From Faecalibacterium sp. An121 (GTDB lineage Bacteria; Bacillota; Clostridia; Oscillospirales; Ruminococcaceae), in the NCBI RefSeq assembly GCF_002160915.1, contig NZ_NFLM01000004.1, forward strand, positions 98,895 through 162,894: DNA of 64,000 nucleotides. The letters run 5' to 3'. Of this stretch, positions 28,497 to 38,050 are shown in pieces. Position numbers and translations under genes: made by a program. Position 1 is the first letter of the stretch. Every line of letters begins with the position of its first letter. The notes under the pieces were generated by a model, which was given only the letters and a program-made list of their open reading frames with translations, was not told the DNA's origin and made no database searches.

Positions 28497-29453
28497 TCAC
28501 CCCTCCTTGAGAAATGCGGCGGCCAGGCTCTCGGCCCGGTCGGCCAGATGCGGGTCGTCGGCCTGCAGCCAGGTCACCCCATCCATGTGGCGGAACCAGG
28601 TCAGCTGCCGCTTGGCGTAGCGGCGGGAGGCCTGCTTGAGCTTTTCGACGCAGTCCTCCAGAGCGGCCTCCCCCGCAAAATACGGGAACAGTTCCTTGTA
28701 TCCGATGGCCTGGGCCGCCGTGGAATAGCTCTGCCGGTGCTGATAGACCAGCCGGGCCTCCTCCTCCAGCCCCTGCTCCATCATCCGGTCCACCCGAACG
28801 TCGATGCGGCGGTAGAGGTCCGCCCGGTCGGCGAAATCCAGCCCCAGCACCAAAGCGCGGTAGGGCCGCTCTGCCGGCAGGGAATCCGCCTTCTGGCTGC
28901 TGAGGCGGCAGCCGGTGGCCTGGTAGTGCTCCAGCGCCCGCAGCACCCGCACATGGTTGTTGGGATGGATGGCCGCAGCGGCTTCGGGGTCCACGGCCTG
29001 CAGCTGTGCATACATGGCCGCAGGGCCACGGGCTTCCAGTTCTGCCGCCAGCCGGGCCCGCAGCCCCTCGGGGGCCTTTTCCCGGGCAAAGCGGACGCCA
29101 TACAAAAGGCTCTGGACATACAGCCCGGTACCACCCACCAAAATAGGCAGGCACCCCCGGGCCGCGATCTCCCCGATCCGCTGTCCGGCCAGGGCGGTGA
29201 AGTCCGCCACACTGAAAGGGGCCTCGGGGGGCAGGATATCCACGCAGTGGTGGGGCACCCCCCGGGCTTCCTCAGGGGTGACTTTGGCGGTGCCCACGTC
29301 CAGGCCCTTGTAGACCTGCATCGAGTCGGCGCTGATGATCTCGCCTCCCAGCGCCAGGGCCAGCCGGACCCCAAGGGCCGTCTTGCCGGTGGCGGTGGGA
29401 CCTACCACCGCAAGCACCGGCTGTCTGGGGCGTTTCTCATTCGATCCTTCCAA
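28497..29453 (-). CDS. miaA: tRNA dimethylallyltransferase
   Basis: Adds a dimethylallyl group to A37 of tRNAs that read UNN codons; MiaB, encoded at 34.7-36.1 kb, then methylthiolates the product. The P-loop GPTATGKT is at 18-25, followed by ISADSMQVYKGLDVGTAK and the LVGGTGLYVQSLLYG motif. No in-frame ATG exists near the N-terminus; TTG at 29453 overlaps the mutL end by 17 bases and has GGAG about 13 bases upstream, so the exact start is uncertain. Length 318 residues is normal. Confidence 0.94.
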   Translation of the reverse strand: MEGSNEKRPRQPVLAVVGPTATGKTALGVRLALALGGEIISADSMQVYKGLDVGTAKVTPEEARGVPHHCVDILPPEAPFSVADFTALAGQRIGEIAARGCLPILVGGTGLYVQSLLYGVRFAREKAPEGLRARLAAELEARGPAAMYAQLQAVDPEAAAAIHPNNHVRVLRALEHYQATGCRLSSQKADSLPAERPYRALVLGLDFADRADLYRRIDVRVDRMMEQGLEEEARLVYQHRQSYSTAAQAIGYKELFPYFAGEAALEDCVEKLKQASRRYAKRQLTWFRHMDGVTWLQADDPHLADRAESLAAAFLKEG

Positions 29454-31500
29454 ACTGTTTTTCCAGCTCCTTTCGGGTCAGCTTCAGGACACAAGGGCGG
29501 CCATGGGGGCAGAAAGGCGGTATCTGCCCCGAGAGGACCTTTTCCGCCAGGGCCATCAGCTCCCGGGGCGTGTTGGGGTCCCCTGCCTTGACCGCCGCCC
29601 GGCAGGCGATGGACTGCAGCACCCATTCGGTGCGGTCGCTCAGGGCTTCCCGGCTGCCCCGGGCCAGCTTGGCGGCGATCTCCACCAGCATATCCTCTGC
29701 GTCGGCCTGCTCCACGTCCGAGGGCACCGCACGCAGCAGCATGGTGCTGCCTCCAAAATCCTCCGCCTCGATGCCCGCGTTCTCCAGCAGGCGGATGTTG
29801 TCCAGCAGGGCCTGCTTCTCCTCGGCGGACAGGGAAACGGGCAGCGGGGACAGCAGCATCTGGCTGGGCACGTTGCGATAGCTGGCCGACAGCTTTTCGT
29901 ACAGCTGGCGCTCATGGGCGGCATGTTTGTCGATCAGGCACAGCTCGTCGCCCCGCTGGACAATGATATAGGTCTGGAACGCTTCCCCTACATAGGTCAG
30001 GGGTTCGGCGTCCTTCAACCCCTCCATGGCGGTCTGCTCCGCTTGGACGAATGTTGTCTGTTCCGTCTCCTCCTGTGCCGGCGCGGCAGGCTGTGCGGCG
30101 GCCGGCTCCTCCAGGGGCAAAAGCGCCTCGTCCTCCAGGCTGATGTCCAGCCGGGACTCCTGTCCCGCCAGCCGGAAGGAGGGCTTTTCCTCCTTCTCCG
30201 GCTTTTCAGGTCGGCTATGGAGGGTCATGCTCTGCCGCAGCGGCACGCCCCAGCCCTTGTTCGGGATGGCGGCTGCGGGCCGGGCGGTCTCGGGCAGGGT
30301 CCCCGGCTCGGATTGCCCCGGAATGACCGCAGAAAGTCCTGTAAAGTTACATTCCTTTACAATATTTTCCTGTTTGTTTTCGTCGTTTTCTTTGGGATTC
30401 AGTCGGCCGGCTTCTGTCGGTTCAGTCGGCTCGCCAGCCACGCTGTCAAGTATTTCTGCTTTCCAGTTTTCTTTGGGTTTCTCCTCAAAACTGAAAAGCT
30501 GCTCCCCTGTGCCGGGCTTGGCCAATGCCAGTTTGACCGCATGGTACACCACGTCAAAGATCTCATTCTCCCGAGCGAAGCGCACCTCGGTCTTGGCGGG
30601 GTGGACGTTCACGTCCACCATCGCCGCCGGCAGATCCAGCATCAGAAGGCCGCCGGGGAATTTGCCCTGCATCTTGGAACTTTTGAACGCAGCTTCCATG
30701 GCGGCCATCATGGTGCGGTTGCGGACGTAGCGCCCATTGATGTAGAAATATTGCATACTGCGGCTGGCGCGGCAGCTTCTGGGGGGAGTGATCAGGCCGC
30801 GGACCCTGTACACCCCTTCCGTGCTGTCCACCGCCACCAGGTCCCGGCTGAACTCACGTCCCAGCACGGCATAGGCCGCGCCGCGCACATCTCCATCCCC
30901 GGGGGTGACATACTGGGTCTTGCCCTCCCGCACGAATTTGAAGCGGATCTCCGGATTGCTGAGGGCCAGCCGGGAGACCACATCCGCCACAAAGGTACCC
31001 TCGCTGGAATCCTTTTTGAGGAATTTCATTCGGGCGGGGGTGTTGTAGAACAGATCCCGCACCCGGATGGTGGTGCCCACTCCCCGGGCGGCAGGCTGGG
31101 GCGGCTGCTCCTCCCCGCCCTCGTTGCGGTAGAGGGTGGCAAACTCGCTGGTCTGGGTCCGGGTCAGCAGCTCCACCCGGGAGACGCTGGCAATGGAGGC
31201 CAGCGCTTCGCCCCGGAAGCCCAGGGTGTGGATGTCGTTCAGGTCCTCCTCCGCTGCGATCTTGCTGGTGGCGTGGCGGATGAAGGCGGTGGAGATGTAT
31301 TCCGGTTCGATGCCGGTGCCGTTGTCGCTGACCTCGATCAGTTTGACGCCGCCCGACTCGATGGAAACGGTGATCTGGGTCGCACCGGCGTCGATGGAAT
31401 TTTCCATCAGCTCTTTGACCACCGAGGCAGGACGCTCCACCACTTCGCCCGCAGCGATCAGCTCGGCGGTATGCTTATCCAGAACGCGGATGACTGCCAT
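29437..31500 (-). CDS. mutL: DNA mismatch repair protein MutL
   Basis: GHKL ATPase that links mismatch recognition by MutS to strand removal. The 687-residue protein has ENSIDAGAT (ATP/Mg site), DNGTGI and GFRGEALASI at the N-terminus and a long Pro/Glu-rich linker. The C-terminal domain carries DKHAAHERQLYE, matching the DQHA(X)2E(X)4E nuclease motif with Lys at the second position, and CPHGRP. It is therefore the endonuclease-type MutL of organisms without MutH. Start ATG has AAAGGAGG eight bases upstream, 32 bases after mutS. Confidence 0.96.
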   Translation of the reverse strand: MAVIRVLDKHTAELIAAGEVVERPASVVKELMENSIDAGATQITVSIESGGVKLIEVSDNGTGIEPEYISTAFIRHATSKIAAEEDLNDIHTLGFRGEALASIASVSRVELLTRTQTSEFATLYRNEGGEEQPPQPAARGVGTTIRVRDLFYNTPARMKFLKKDSSEGTFVADVVSRLALSNPEIRFKFVREGKTQYVTPGDGDVRGAAYAVLGREFSRDLVAVDSTEGVYRVRGLITPPRSCRASRSMQYFYINGRYVRNRTMMAAMEAAFKSSKMQGKFPGGLLMLDLPAAMVDVNVHPAKTEVRFARENEIFDVVYHAVKLALAKPGTGEQLFSFEEKPKENWKAEILDSVAGEPTEPTEAGRLNPKENDENKQENIVKECNFTGLSAVIPGQSEPGTLPETARPAAAIPNKGWGVPLRQSMTLHSRPEKPEKEEKPSFRLAGQESRLDISLEDEALLPLEEPAAAQPAAPAQEETEQTTFVQAEQTAMEGLKDAEPLTYVGEAFQTYIIVQRGDELCLIDKHAAHERQLYEKLSASYRNVPSQMLLSPLPVSLSAEEKQALLDNIRLLENAGIEAEDFGGSTMLLRAVPSDVEQADAEDMLVEIAAKLARGSREALSDRTEWVLQSIACRAAVKAGDPNTPRELMALAEKVLSGQIPPFCPHGRPCVLKLTRKELEKQFGRIE

Positions 31501-31532
31501 ATGGATATCCTCCTTTCATGCCGGGAGCACAC

Positions 31533-34148
31533 TCAGCCCGAGAGACTGCCCTTGAGGGTCTTTTTGAGTTCATAGAGGAAATTGAGCGCCTCGATGGGGG
31601 TGAGGGTCTCCAGATCCAGCGCTTCCAGCTTATCCATCAGTTCGCGGGGGACCGCCGGGGACTGGTAATCCTCCAGGGTGCCGAAGTCCATCTGCTCCAC
31701 CTTGTTCTTGGGAGCGCTGGCCTCCAGCCTGCGGAGCACCTCATGGGCGCGGCGGGTAACGCTGCCGGGCAGGCCGGCCAGCTTGGCCACCTCGATGCCG
31801 TAGCTGTCGTCGGCGGGACCGCGGACGATCCGCCGCAGGAAGGTGATGTCCTCCCCTCTCTTTTTGACGGCGATGTTGTAGTTTTTGACCCCTTCCACCG
31901 TGCCTTCCAGGTCGGTCAGCTCATGGTAATGGGTGGCGAACAGAGTCTTGCAGCCCAGACCGGTGGCCGGGTCCGCGATGTGCTCCACCACCGCCCGGGC
32001 AATGCTCATACCGTCAAAGGTGGATGTGCCCCGGCCGATCTCGTCCAGGATCACCAGGCTGCGGCGGGTGGCGCTTTTGAGGATCTCGGCCACCTCCGTC
32101 ATCTCCACCATGAAGGTGGACTGGCCCGCGGCCAGGTCATCCGAAGCGCCCACACGGGTGAACACCGCATCCACGATGCCCACATGACATTCGCTGGCCG
32201 GCACGAAGGAACCGATCTGGGCCATCAGAGCGATCAGGGCATTCTGACGCATATAGGTGGATTTGCCCGCCATATTGGGGCCGGTGATGATGAGGCAGCG
32301 ATTGTCGCGGCAGTCCAGCAGGGTGTCGTTGGGGACGAACAGGCTGCCCTTGAGCACCTGCTCCACCACCGGGTGACGTCCCTCCCGGATGACCAGCTGG
32401 TCGCTGTCGTCCACCACCGGACGGCAGTAGTTGTTGTCCGCCGCCACCGTGGCCAGCGAGACGAACACATCCAGCCGGGCCACCGCACGGGCGGTCTGCT
32501 GGATGCGGTCCAGCTCCCGGCTGATGCCGTCCAGCAGCTCGGCAAAGAGCTGATGCTCCAGACTGATCAGACGCTCGTGAGCCCCCAGGATCTTGTTTTC
32601 CAGCTCTTTCAGTTCGGGGGTGATGTACCGCTCGCCGTTGGTCAGGGTCTGCTTGCGGGTGTAGTTGTCGGGCACCATGTTTTTGTAGCTGTTGCTGACT
32701 TCGATGTAGTACCCGAACACATGATTGAAGCCGATCTTCAGCTTGGGGATACCGGTCTCGTCCCGCAGGCGGGCCTCCAGCCGGGCCAGCACGCTCTTGG
32801 TGTTCTCCCGGATGGAGCGCAGTTCGTCCACCTCCTGGTTGTAGCCGGCGGCGATGACCCCGCCGTCTTTGAGGGTGGAGGGTGCGTCGGGGTCCACTGC
32901 GGCATAGATGCGGGCCTTGATGTCCTCCAGAGGATCGATCTTCTCCGCCAGCTCGGACAGTTCCTGGCAGCCGCAGTCCTGGGCCAGCTTTTTCAGTTCA
33001 GGCAGCCGGTCGAAGGTCTGGGCCATGATGTAGATCTCTTTGGGGGTGGCGGAGCCATAGACGGTCCGCGTCATCAAACGCTCGATGTCGGTGATGTAGT
33101 GCAGGACCTCGGACATTTCTCCCCGGGTCACCGTGTGCTTGACCAGACACTCCACCGCGTTGAGGCGGTGGTTGATGATCTCACTGGACACCAGCGGCTG
33201 TTCCAGCCAGCTGCGCAGCAGCCGCTTGCCCATGGCAGTGGAGGTCTTGTCCAGCACCCACAGCAGGGTGCCGCGCTTTTCCCGCCCGCGCATGGTCTCG
33301 GTCAGCTCCAGATTGGAGCGGGTCACGCCGGGCAGGTGCATATACTGGGCTTCGGTGTAGCGGATGACGGTCTTCAGACGCCCCACCCCTTTGATCTGGG
33401 TGTCGTGCAGGTATTGCAGCAGGCCGCCCATGGCAAAGCGCACCAGCCCGTCGGCGCCGATCTCGGTGGTGGAGGCCCAGTCCCGGCCAAACTGGTCGGA
33501 CAGGATGGAATCGATCAGGCCGGGGGCGTACTGCTCGTCCTCCATCAGCTCCACGGCGCAGCTCATGTGCTTTTTGATGTAGTTGGTGACATCCCGGCTG
33601 GAGAGGACCCCTGTATTGACAAGGGCTTCGCTGGGATGGTAGCGGCACAGCTCGGCAATGACGGCCATCCCGATCTTGGCGTTTTTCAGCTGGGTGACGT
33701 GGGCGGTGCCGGTGGAGATATCCGCAAAGCAGACCCCCGCCTCGTCCCCCTTCAAAAAGAGGCTGGCGATGTAGTTGTTGCGGTCGTCCTGCAGCATACT
33801 GCTCTCAATGACGGTGCCGGGAGTCACCACCCGGACGATGTCACGCTTGACCAGGCCCTTGGCGGTGGCCGGGTCTTCCACCTGCTCGCAGATGGCCACC
33901 TTGTACCCTTTGGCGATCAGCCGGGCCATATAGGTCTCATAGCTGTGGAAGGGCACTCCGCACATGGGGGCCCGCTCTTCCAGGCCGCACTGCTTGCCGG
34001 TGAGGGTGAGGTCCAGCTCCCGGGAGGCTGTGATGGCATCGTCGAAAAACATCTCATAAAAATCGCCGATGCGGTAAAATAGGATCTCATCCTTGTGCTG
34101 TTTTTTGATCTCCAGATATTGTTTCATCATGGGCGACAGGTCCGCCAT
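31533..34148 (-). CDS. mutS: DNA mismatch repair protein MutS
   Basis: Recognises base mismatches and small loops. In 871 residues the mismatch-binding Phe-x-Glu is in GDFYEMF (Phe30, Glu32), followed by the connector, lever and clamp regions and the ATPase with GPNMAGKST, the ABC-like LVILDEIGRGTSTFDG and LFATHYHELTDLE. ATG at 34148 is preferred over the frame from 34217 because GGAAGGGG precedes it and the family begins with MADLSPMMKQY-like sequence. Separated from ricA by a hairpin terminator. Confidence 0.97.
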   Translation of the reverse strand: MADLSPMMKQYLEIKKQHKDEILFYRIGDFYEMFFDDAITASRELDLTLTGKQCGLEERAPMCGVPFHSYETYMARLIAKGYKVAICEQVEDPATAKGLVKRDIVRVVTPGTVIESSMLQDDRNNYIASLFLKGDEAGVCFADISTGTAHVTQLKNAKIGMAVIAELCRYHPSEALVNTGVLSSRDVTNYIKKHMSCAVELMEDEQYAPGLIDSILSDQFGRDWASTTEIGADGLVRFAMGGLLQYLHDTQIKGVGRLKTVIRYTEAQYMHLPGVTRSNLELTETMRGREKRGTLLWVLDKTSTAMGKRLLRSWLEQPLVSSEIINHRLNAVECLVKHTVTRGEMSEVLHYITDIERLMTRTVYGSATPKEIYIMAQTFDRLPELKKLAQDCGCQELSELAEKIDPLEDIKARIYAAVDPDAPSTLKDGGVIAAGYNQEVDELRSIRENTKSVLARLEARLRDETGIPKLKIGFNHVFGYYIEVSNSYKNMVPDNYTRKQTLTNGERYITPELKELENKILGAHERLISLEHQLFAELLDGISRELDRIQQTARAVARLDVFVSLATVAADNNYCRPVVDDSDQLVIREGRHPVVEQVLKGSLFVPNDTLLDCRDNRCLIITGPNMAGKSTYMRQNALIALMAQIGSFVPASECHVGIVDAVFTRVGASDDLAAGQSTFMVEMTEVAEILKSATRRSLVILDEIGRGTSTFDGMSIARAVVEHIADPATGLGCKTLFATHYHELTDLEGTVEGVKNYNIAVKKRGEDITFLRRIVRGPADDSYGIEVAKLAGLPGSVTRRAHEVLRRLEASAPKNKVEQMDFGTLEDYQSPAVPRELMDKLEALDLETLTPIEALNFLYELKKTLKGSLSG

Positions 34149-34210
34149 GGCATTCCCCTTCCTTCCCTGGGCTGCAGTGTGTAAAGCTGGTTTGTTCCCC
34201 GTAACCAGCA

Positions 34211-34249
34211 GAGACAAGAAACGCGGCTCTGCATATGCACAGCCGCGTT
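34211..34249 (-). terminator. Hairpin between ricA and mutS
   Basis: Nine-bp AACGCGGCT/AGCCGCGTT stem enclosing a second palindrome TGCATATGCA; the minus strand continues TCTTGTCT. It likely ends the miaB-ricA transcript. Confidence 0.6.
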
Positions 34250-34265
34250 GGTTTTTGCGCCCCGC

Positions 34266-34673
34266 TCAGCCGCAGCCGCCGCAGGTGGAGCAGCTCCCGG
34301 TGCAGGAAGCAGCAGGCTCCTGCACCGTCATCGGGTCGCCGCCGTTCATGGCAGCGTTGATGATGGCGTCGATATAGTTGACCAGGGCCTCGCACTCCCG
34401 CTTGGCCTCGTTGTAGGCCACCATTCCCTCGTCGTTCATGATCTGGCCGTAGAGGGTATTCACCTTTTCGTTCAGCTCGGCCACCCGGGCGTCGTCCCGC
34501 TCGGCCTTGCTGATCTCATTGTTCAGGTCCATCCGGGCCAGGTTGAACTGGCCGATCAGGTCCTGCAGTTCCTCGTCCTTGTCGTTCATCTTGCGGGCCT
34601 GGTCCAAAGCCAGGTAGCGGCTGTCGGTCTGCAGCGCCACGGCGGCGCGCTTGAAAAGATCAATGCAATCCAT
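34266..34673 (-). CDS. ricA: YlbF/YmcA (RicA) family protein with a C-terminal cysteine cluster
   Basis: Alpha-helical protein of 135 residues. In Bacillus, RicA, RicF and RicT form a complex that carries 4Fe-4S clusters and promotes RNA maturation by RNase Y, sporulation and competence. The gene lies between miaB and mutS as ymcA does in Bacillus. The helical core spans about 1-115; the tail reads CTGSCSTCGGCG, four cysteines in twelve residues, suited to bind a metal or Fe-S cluster. AAAGGAG lies seven bases upstream of the ATG. RicA versus YlbF identity rests on context. Confidence 0.85.
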   Translation of the reverse strand: MDCIDLFKRAAVALQTDSRYLALDQARKMNDKDEELQDLIGQFNLARMDLNNEISKAERDDARVAELNEKVNTLYGQIMNDEGMVAYNEAKRECEALVNYIDAIINAAMNGGDPMTVQEPAASCTGSCSTCGGCG

Positions 34674-34738
34674 ATTGTTTCTCCTTTATTTTAAACGCAG
34701 TGCGTCTTTTTCGCTTCTAGAATACCCGGCGGGGGCCG

Positions 34739-36139
34739 TCACGATACCTGTTCGCCCAGCAGCACAGTGGCGCGGGCGCCGGTGAGGCGCACCTGGACAT
34801 ACTGTCCCAGCAGGGCGGCATCCCCTGCAAATTCCACTGTCAGGTTGTTGTCCAGCCGGCCCGAGAGGGCGTCCTCCGCCCGGCCAAAGCCTTCCACCAG
34901 CACCCGGACGGTCTGGCCTACCTGGTCCTTGACCAGTCCCATGGCGATCTCGTCCTGCAGGCGGAGCAGCCGTGCCATCCGGTCGGTCTTTTCCTTGCGG
35001 GGGGTGGGGTCGGGGTAACCGGCCGCCGGCGTGCCCTCCCGCTTGGAGTAGATAAAGGTGAACAGCTGCATATAGCCCACCTGGCGCACCAGATCCAGCG
35101 TACCCTGGAAATCCTCCTCTGTCTCACCGGGGAAGCCCACGATGATATCACTGGAGAAGGTGATGCCCGGCACCCGGGCCCTGGCGTACCGGATCAGGTC
35201 CAGATAGTGCTCCACCGTATAGTGGCGGTTCATCCGGGCCAGCAGCCGGTCCGAGCCGCACTGCACCGGCAGGTGCAGGTGCCTGCACAGATGGGGCTGG
35301 GCGGCAATGGTGTCGATCAGCTTGCGGCTGGCATCCTTGGGATGGCTGGTCATAAAGCGGATGTGGTAATCCCCCGGCACGGCGCAGAGCAGGTTGAGCA
35401 GGTCGGCAAAGTCGATGGGTTCTTCCAACCCTTTGCCGTAGCTGTTGACGTTCTGGCCCAGCAGGGTGATCTCCTTGTAGCCGGCCTGTACCAGGCTGCG
35501 GAACTCGGCCAGGATGTCCGCCGGGCGGCGGCTCTTTTCCCGGCCCCGCACATAGGGCACGATGCAGTAGGTGCAGAAATTGTCGCAGCCGTACATGATG
35601 GGCAGCCAGGCCCGGAACTCACTCTCCCGCCGGATGGGCAGGTTCTCCACGATGACCGGGCGCTGGGCCGGCTCCAGCAGGACCCGTTTGTGCTTTTCCA
35701 GCCTGCGCAGGATCAGCTGGGGCAAAGTATCGATGCCGTCCACCCCAAAGACGATGTCCACATAGGGGTAGCTTTGACGCAGCTTCTCCACCACATGCTT
35801 CTGGTTGGCCATGCAGCCGCACAGCCCGATGATCAGGCCCGGCTTTTTCTCCTTGAGGCCCTTGAGGGCGCCCACATTGCCAAAGACCCGCTGTTCGGCG
35901 TGTTCCCGCACGGCGCAGGTGTTGAACAGGATCAGGTCCGCGTCCTCCGGCCTGCTGCACAGGCCATAGCCTATATCCACCAGCACGCCCTTGATCCGCT
36001 CGCCGTCGTTGACGTTCTGCTGGCAGCCGTAGCTGTGCACAAAAGCCAGCGGCGGGGTATCGTAATACCGGCTGATGAGGGCGGCCGCCTGCGCGTTGTG
36101 TTCGTATGTTATGTATTCCAACAAAGTACCATCCTTCAC
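34739..36139 (-). CDS. miaB: tRNA-2-methylthio-N6-dimethylallyladenosine synthase
   Basis: Radical SAM methylthiotransferase acting on i6A37 of tRNA, using two 4Fe-4S clusters. The N-terminal UPF0004 domain has cysteines in SYGCQQN, FNTCAVRE and GLCGCMA; the radical SAM motif is CDNFCTYCIVPYVRG; a C-terminal TRAM domain (about 395-460) binds RNA. The start is uncertain: GTG at 36139 has only a poor ribosome site, while TTG codons a few residues later lie behind AAGGA. About 466 residues, as expected. Confidence 0.95.
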   Translation of the reverse strand: MKDGTLLEYITYEHNAQAAALISRYYDTPPLAFVHSYGCQQNVNDGERIKGVLVDIGYGLCSRPEDADLILFNTCAVREHAEQRVFGNVGALKGLKEKKPGLIIGLCGCMANQKHVVEKLRQSYPYVDIVFGVDGIDTLPQLILRRLEKHKRVLLEPAQRPVIVENLPIRRESEFRAWLPIMYGCDNFCTYCIVPYVRGREKSRRPADILAEFRSLVQAGYKEITLLGQNVNSYGKGLEEPIDFADLLNLLCAVPGDYHIRFMTSHPKDASRKLIDTIAAQPHLCRHLHLPVQCGSDRLLARMNRHYTVEHYLDLIRYARARVPGITFSSDIIVGFPGETEEDFQGTLDLVRQVGYMQLFTFIYSKREGTPAAGYPDPTPRKEKTDRMARLLRLQDEIAMGLVKDQVGQTVRVLVEGFGRAEDALSGRLDNNLTVEFAGDAALLGQYVQVRLTGARATVLLGEQVS

Positions 36140-36210
36140 CCCGCGGCGGCAGGCGCTGCGGGTCTGTATTCCTGACAGGCCGGCCCCGGGGCCAGCCCTC
36201 CATCTTGTCT

Positions 36211-36239
36211 ATTATACAGGTTTCTCCCCCGTGAAACAA
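36211..36239 (-). promoter_or_regulatory. Promoter of miaB-ricA
   Basis: TTGTTT (36234-36239), 17-base spacer, TATAAT (36211-36216) on the minus strand, the same -35/-10 type as the aminotransferase promoter. Confidence 0.75.
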
Positions 36240-36262
36240 GGGAAATTTTGTGTCAAAGCCCT

Positions 36263-36700
36263 TTAAAAAACGGCAGCCTCGGACCCAGCCGGTTCTTCCG
36301 GCAAGTCCAGCTCCCCGGCACAGGCCTGGCACAGGCCGATCCAGGTCACCACACAGTCGCTGATGCGGCCCTGGGGGACCGTCACGGCGCGGCGCAGGGC
36401 CTCCCCATCCAGGGGCAGATCCTCCACCCTGCCGCACCGGGTGCAGTAAAGGTGGCCGTGCCAGGGCAGGGTGTGGTCAAAGCGGTCGGGCTGGCCGGGG
36501 ATGCACACCCGGCGCACCTTGCCCATCTCCACCAGACTGTTCAGATTGCGGTAGACGGTGCCCAGGCTGAGGCTGGGGCACAGATGGAGGGCCATTTTGT
36601 AAATCTCCTCTGCCGTGGGATGGTCCTGCAGTTCCTGTACCTGCTGCAGGATCAGTTCCCGCTGCTTGGAATAGCGCATCCCGGACAAATCGTTCTTCAT
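36263..36700 (-). CDS. Fur-family transcriptional regulator, PerR-like
   Basis: Metal-dependent repressor of 145 residues. A winged helix spans about 10-80 (HPTAEEIYKMALHLCPSLSLGTVYRNLN), followed by the dimer domain with HWHGH-type ligand region (LPWHGHLYCTRCG) and a second CxxC (LCQACAG), which together form the structural zinc site. The regulated metal or peroxide signal cannot be assigned. ATG at 36700 overlaps the rarA stop (ATGA), and GGGAG lies seven bases upstream, so it is co-expressed with rarA, an unusual partner. Confidence 0.88.
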   Translation of the reverse strand: MKNDLSGMRYSKQRELILQQVQELQDHPTAEEIYKMALHLCPSLSLGTVYRNLNSLVEMGKVRRVCIPGQPDRFDHTLPWHGHLYCTRCGRVEDLPLDGEALRRAVTVPQGRISDCVVTWIGLCQACAGELDLPEEPAGSEAAVF

Positions 36701-37968
36701 CCTTCCTCTCCCTTGATCCTGTCCCAATATGCCTTGGCGGCCTGTTCGGCCCGGTTGTCCCCATAGGTGTAATATTTGGCGTCCTTGATGGCGTCCGGCA
36801 GGTACTGCTGGGCCACCCAATGGTTTTTGTAGTCCTGTGCGTACTTGTAGTTCTGCCCTTTCACCAAGGCGTCCGCCCCGTCGAAATGCTTGTTTTGCAG
36901 CTGCCGGGGCACCGGGCCGGTGCGGCCCGCACGCACGTCCGCCAGGGCCGCGTCGATGGCCGCTTCCCCGCTGTTGGACTTGGGGCTGGTGGACACCAGG
37001 ATCACTGCGTCGGCCAGAGGGATGCGCGCTTCGGGCAGGCCCACCATGTTGGCCGCGTCCACCGCCGCCTTGACGATGGGGATGATCTGGGGGTAGGCCA
37101 GGCCCACATCCTCACAGGCGCAGACCATCAGCCGGCGGCAGGCCGAGGGCAGGTCCCCCGCCTCCAGCAGGCGGGCCAGATAGTGCAAAGCGGCGTCCGG
37201 GTCCGATCCCCGCATCGACTTCTGATAGGCCGACACGATGTCGTAGTGGTCGTCGCCGTCCTTGTCGTACCGCATGGCGGTGCGTCGGGTCACCTGCCGG
37301 ATCATGTCCAAAGTGACCAGACGGCCCTCGGGCCCCACCTCCGCCGCCGAGACCGCAAATTCCAGGCTGCCCAGGGCCTTGCGCATATCGCCGCCGGCGC
37401 TCTCGGCCAGGTATACGGCCGCCTCGTCGGTGATGGACACAGGGGTATCCCCCTCGGCAGACAGGCGCTGCACCGCGCTGCGCACCCCCTGCTCCACGTC
37501 CCGGGCGGTCAGGCTCTTGAATTCAAAGACCGTGCACCGGGACAGCAGGGCATTATAAATGTAAAAATAGGGGTTCTCGGTGGTGGAGGCGATCAGGGTG
37601 ACGGTCCCCTCCTCCAGGCATTCCAGCAGGCTCTGCTGCTGCTTTTTGTTCAGATACTGGATCTCGTCCAGGTAGAGCAGGATGCCCCCCGCCCCCGCCA
37701 GGGTGCCGATGTCCTTGAACACCGCCTTGATATCCCCGGTGCCGCAGGACGTGCCGTTGAGCTTGTGCAGGGTCATGCCGCTGTTCTCGGCAATGATCCG
37801 GGCCACGGTGGTCTTGCCGGTGCCGGACGGGCCATAAAAGATCATGTTGGGGATGTTGCCGCTCTCGATGGTACGGCGGAACACCCGCCCCGGGGCCAGC
37901 AGATGCTGCTGGCCGCAGACGTCAGCCAGGGTCTTGGGCCGAAGCCTCTGGGCCAATGGTTCCCGCAT
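36697..37968 (-). CDS. rarA: Replication-associated recombination protein RarA/MgsA
   Basis: AAA+ clamp-loader-like ATPase of 423 residues that acts at stalled replication forks. The family start MREPLAQRLRPKTLADVCGQ, Walker A GPSGTGKTT near 46, Walker B ILLYLDEIQYLN near 95 and the C-terminal tetramerisation part ending in the YKNHWVAQQYLP stretch are all present. GGGAGG lies eight bases upstream. It is the first gene of a two-gene unit with the Fur regulator. Confidence 0.95.
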   Translation of the reverse strand: MREPLAQRLRPKTLADVCGQQHLLAPGRVFRRTIESGNIPNMIFYGPSGTGKTTVARIIAENSGMTLHKLNGTSCGTGDIKAVFKDIGTLAGAGGILLYLDEIQYLNKKQQQSLLECLEEGTVTLIASTTENPYFYIYNALLSRCTVFEFKSLTARDVEQGVRSAVQRLSAEGDTPVSITDEAAVYLAESAGGDMRKALGSLEFAVSAAEVGPEGRLVTLDMIRQVTRRTAMRYDKDGDDHYDIVSAYQKSMRGSDPDAALHYLARLLEAGDLPSACRRLMVCACEDVGLAYPQIIPIVKAAVDAANMVGLPEARIPLADAVILVSTSPKSNSGEAAIDAALADVRAGRTGPVPRQLQNKHFDGADALVKGQNYKYAQDYKNHWVAQQYLPDAIKDAKYYTYGDNRAEQAAKAYWDRIKGEEG

Positions 37969-38021
37969 GGGGTGCGCCTCCCTCTGTGGTGTAAAACTGC
38001 GAATGATTCTGACTAATGCAT

Positions 38022-38050
38022 ATTATACAGCATTTTTTCCCAAAGGACAA
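38022..38050 (-). promoter_or_regulatory. Promoter of rarA-fur
   Basis: TTGTCC (38045-38050), 17-base spacer, TATAAT (38022-38027) on the minus strand. Confidence 0.7.

Noticed and set aside
37985..38030. GAATGATTC palindrome after the rarA -10 as a Fur or PerR box
   Set aside because: Only nine bases are symmetric and the flanks do not fit the 7-1-7 pattern; autoregulation cannot be claimed.
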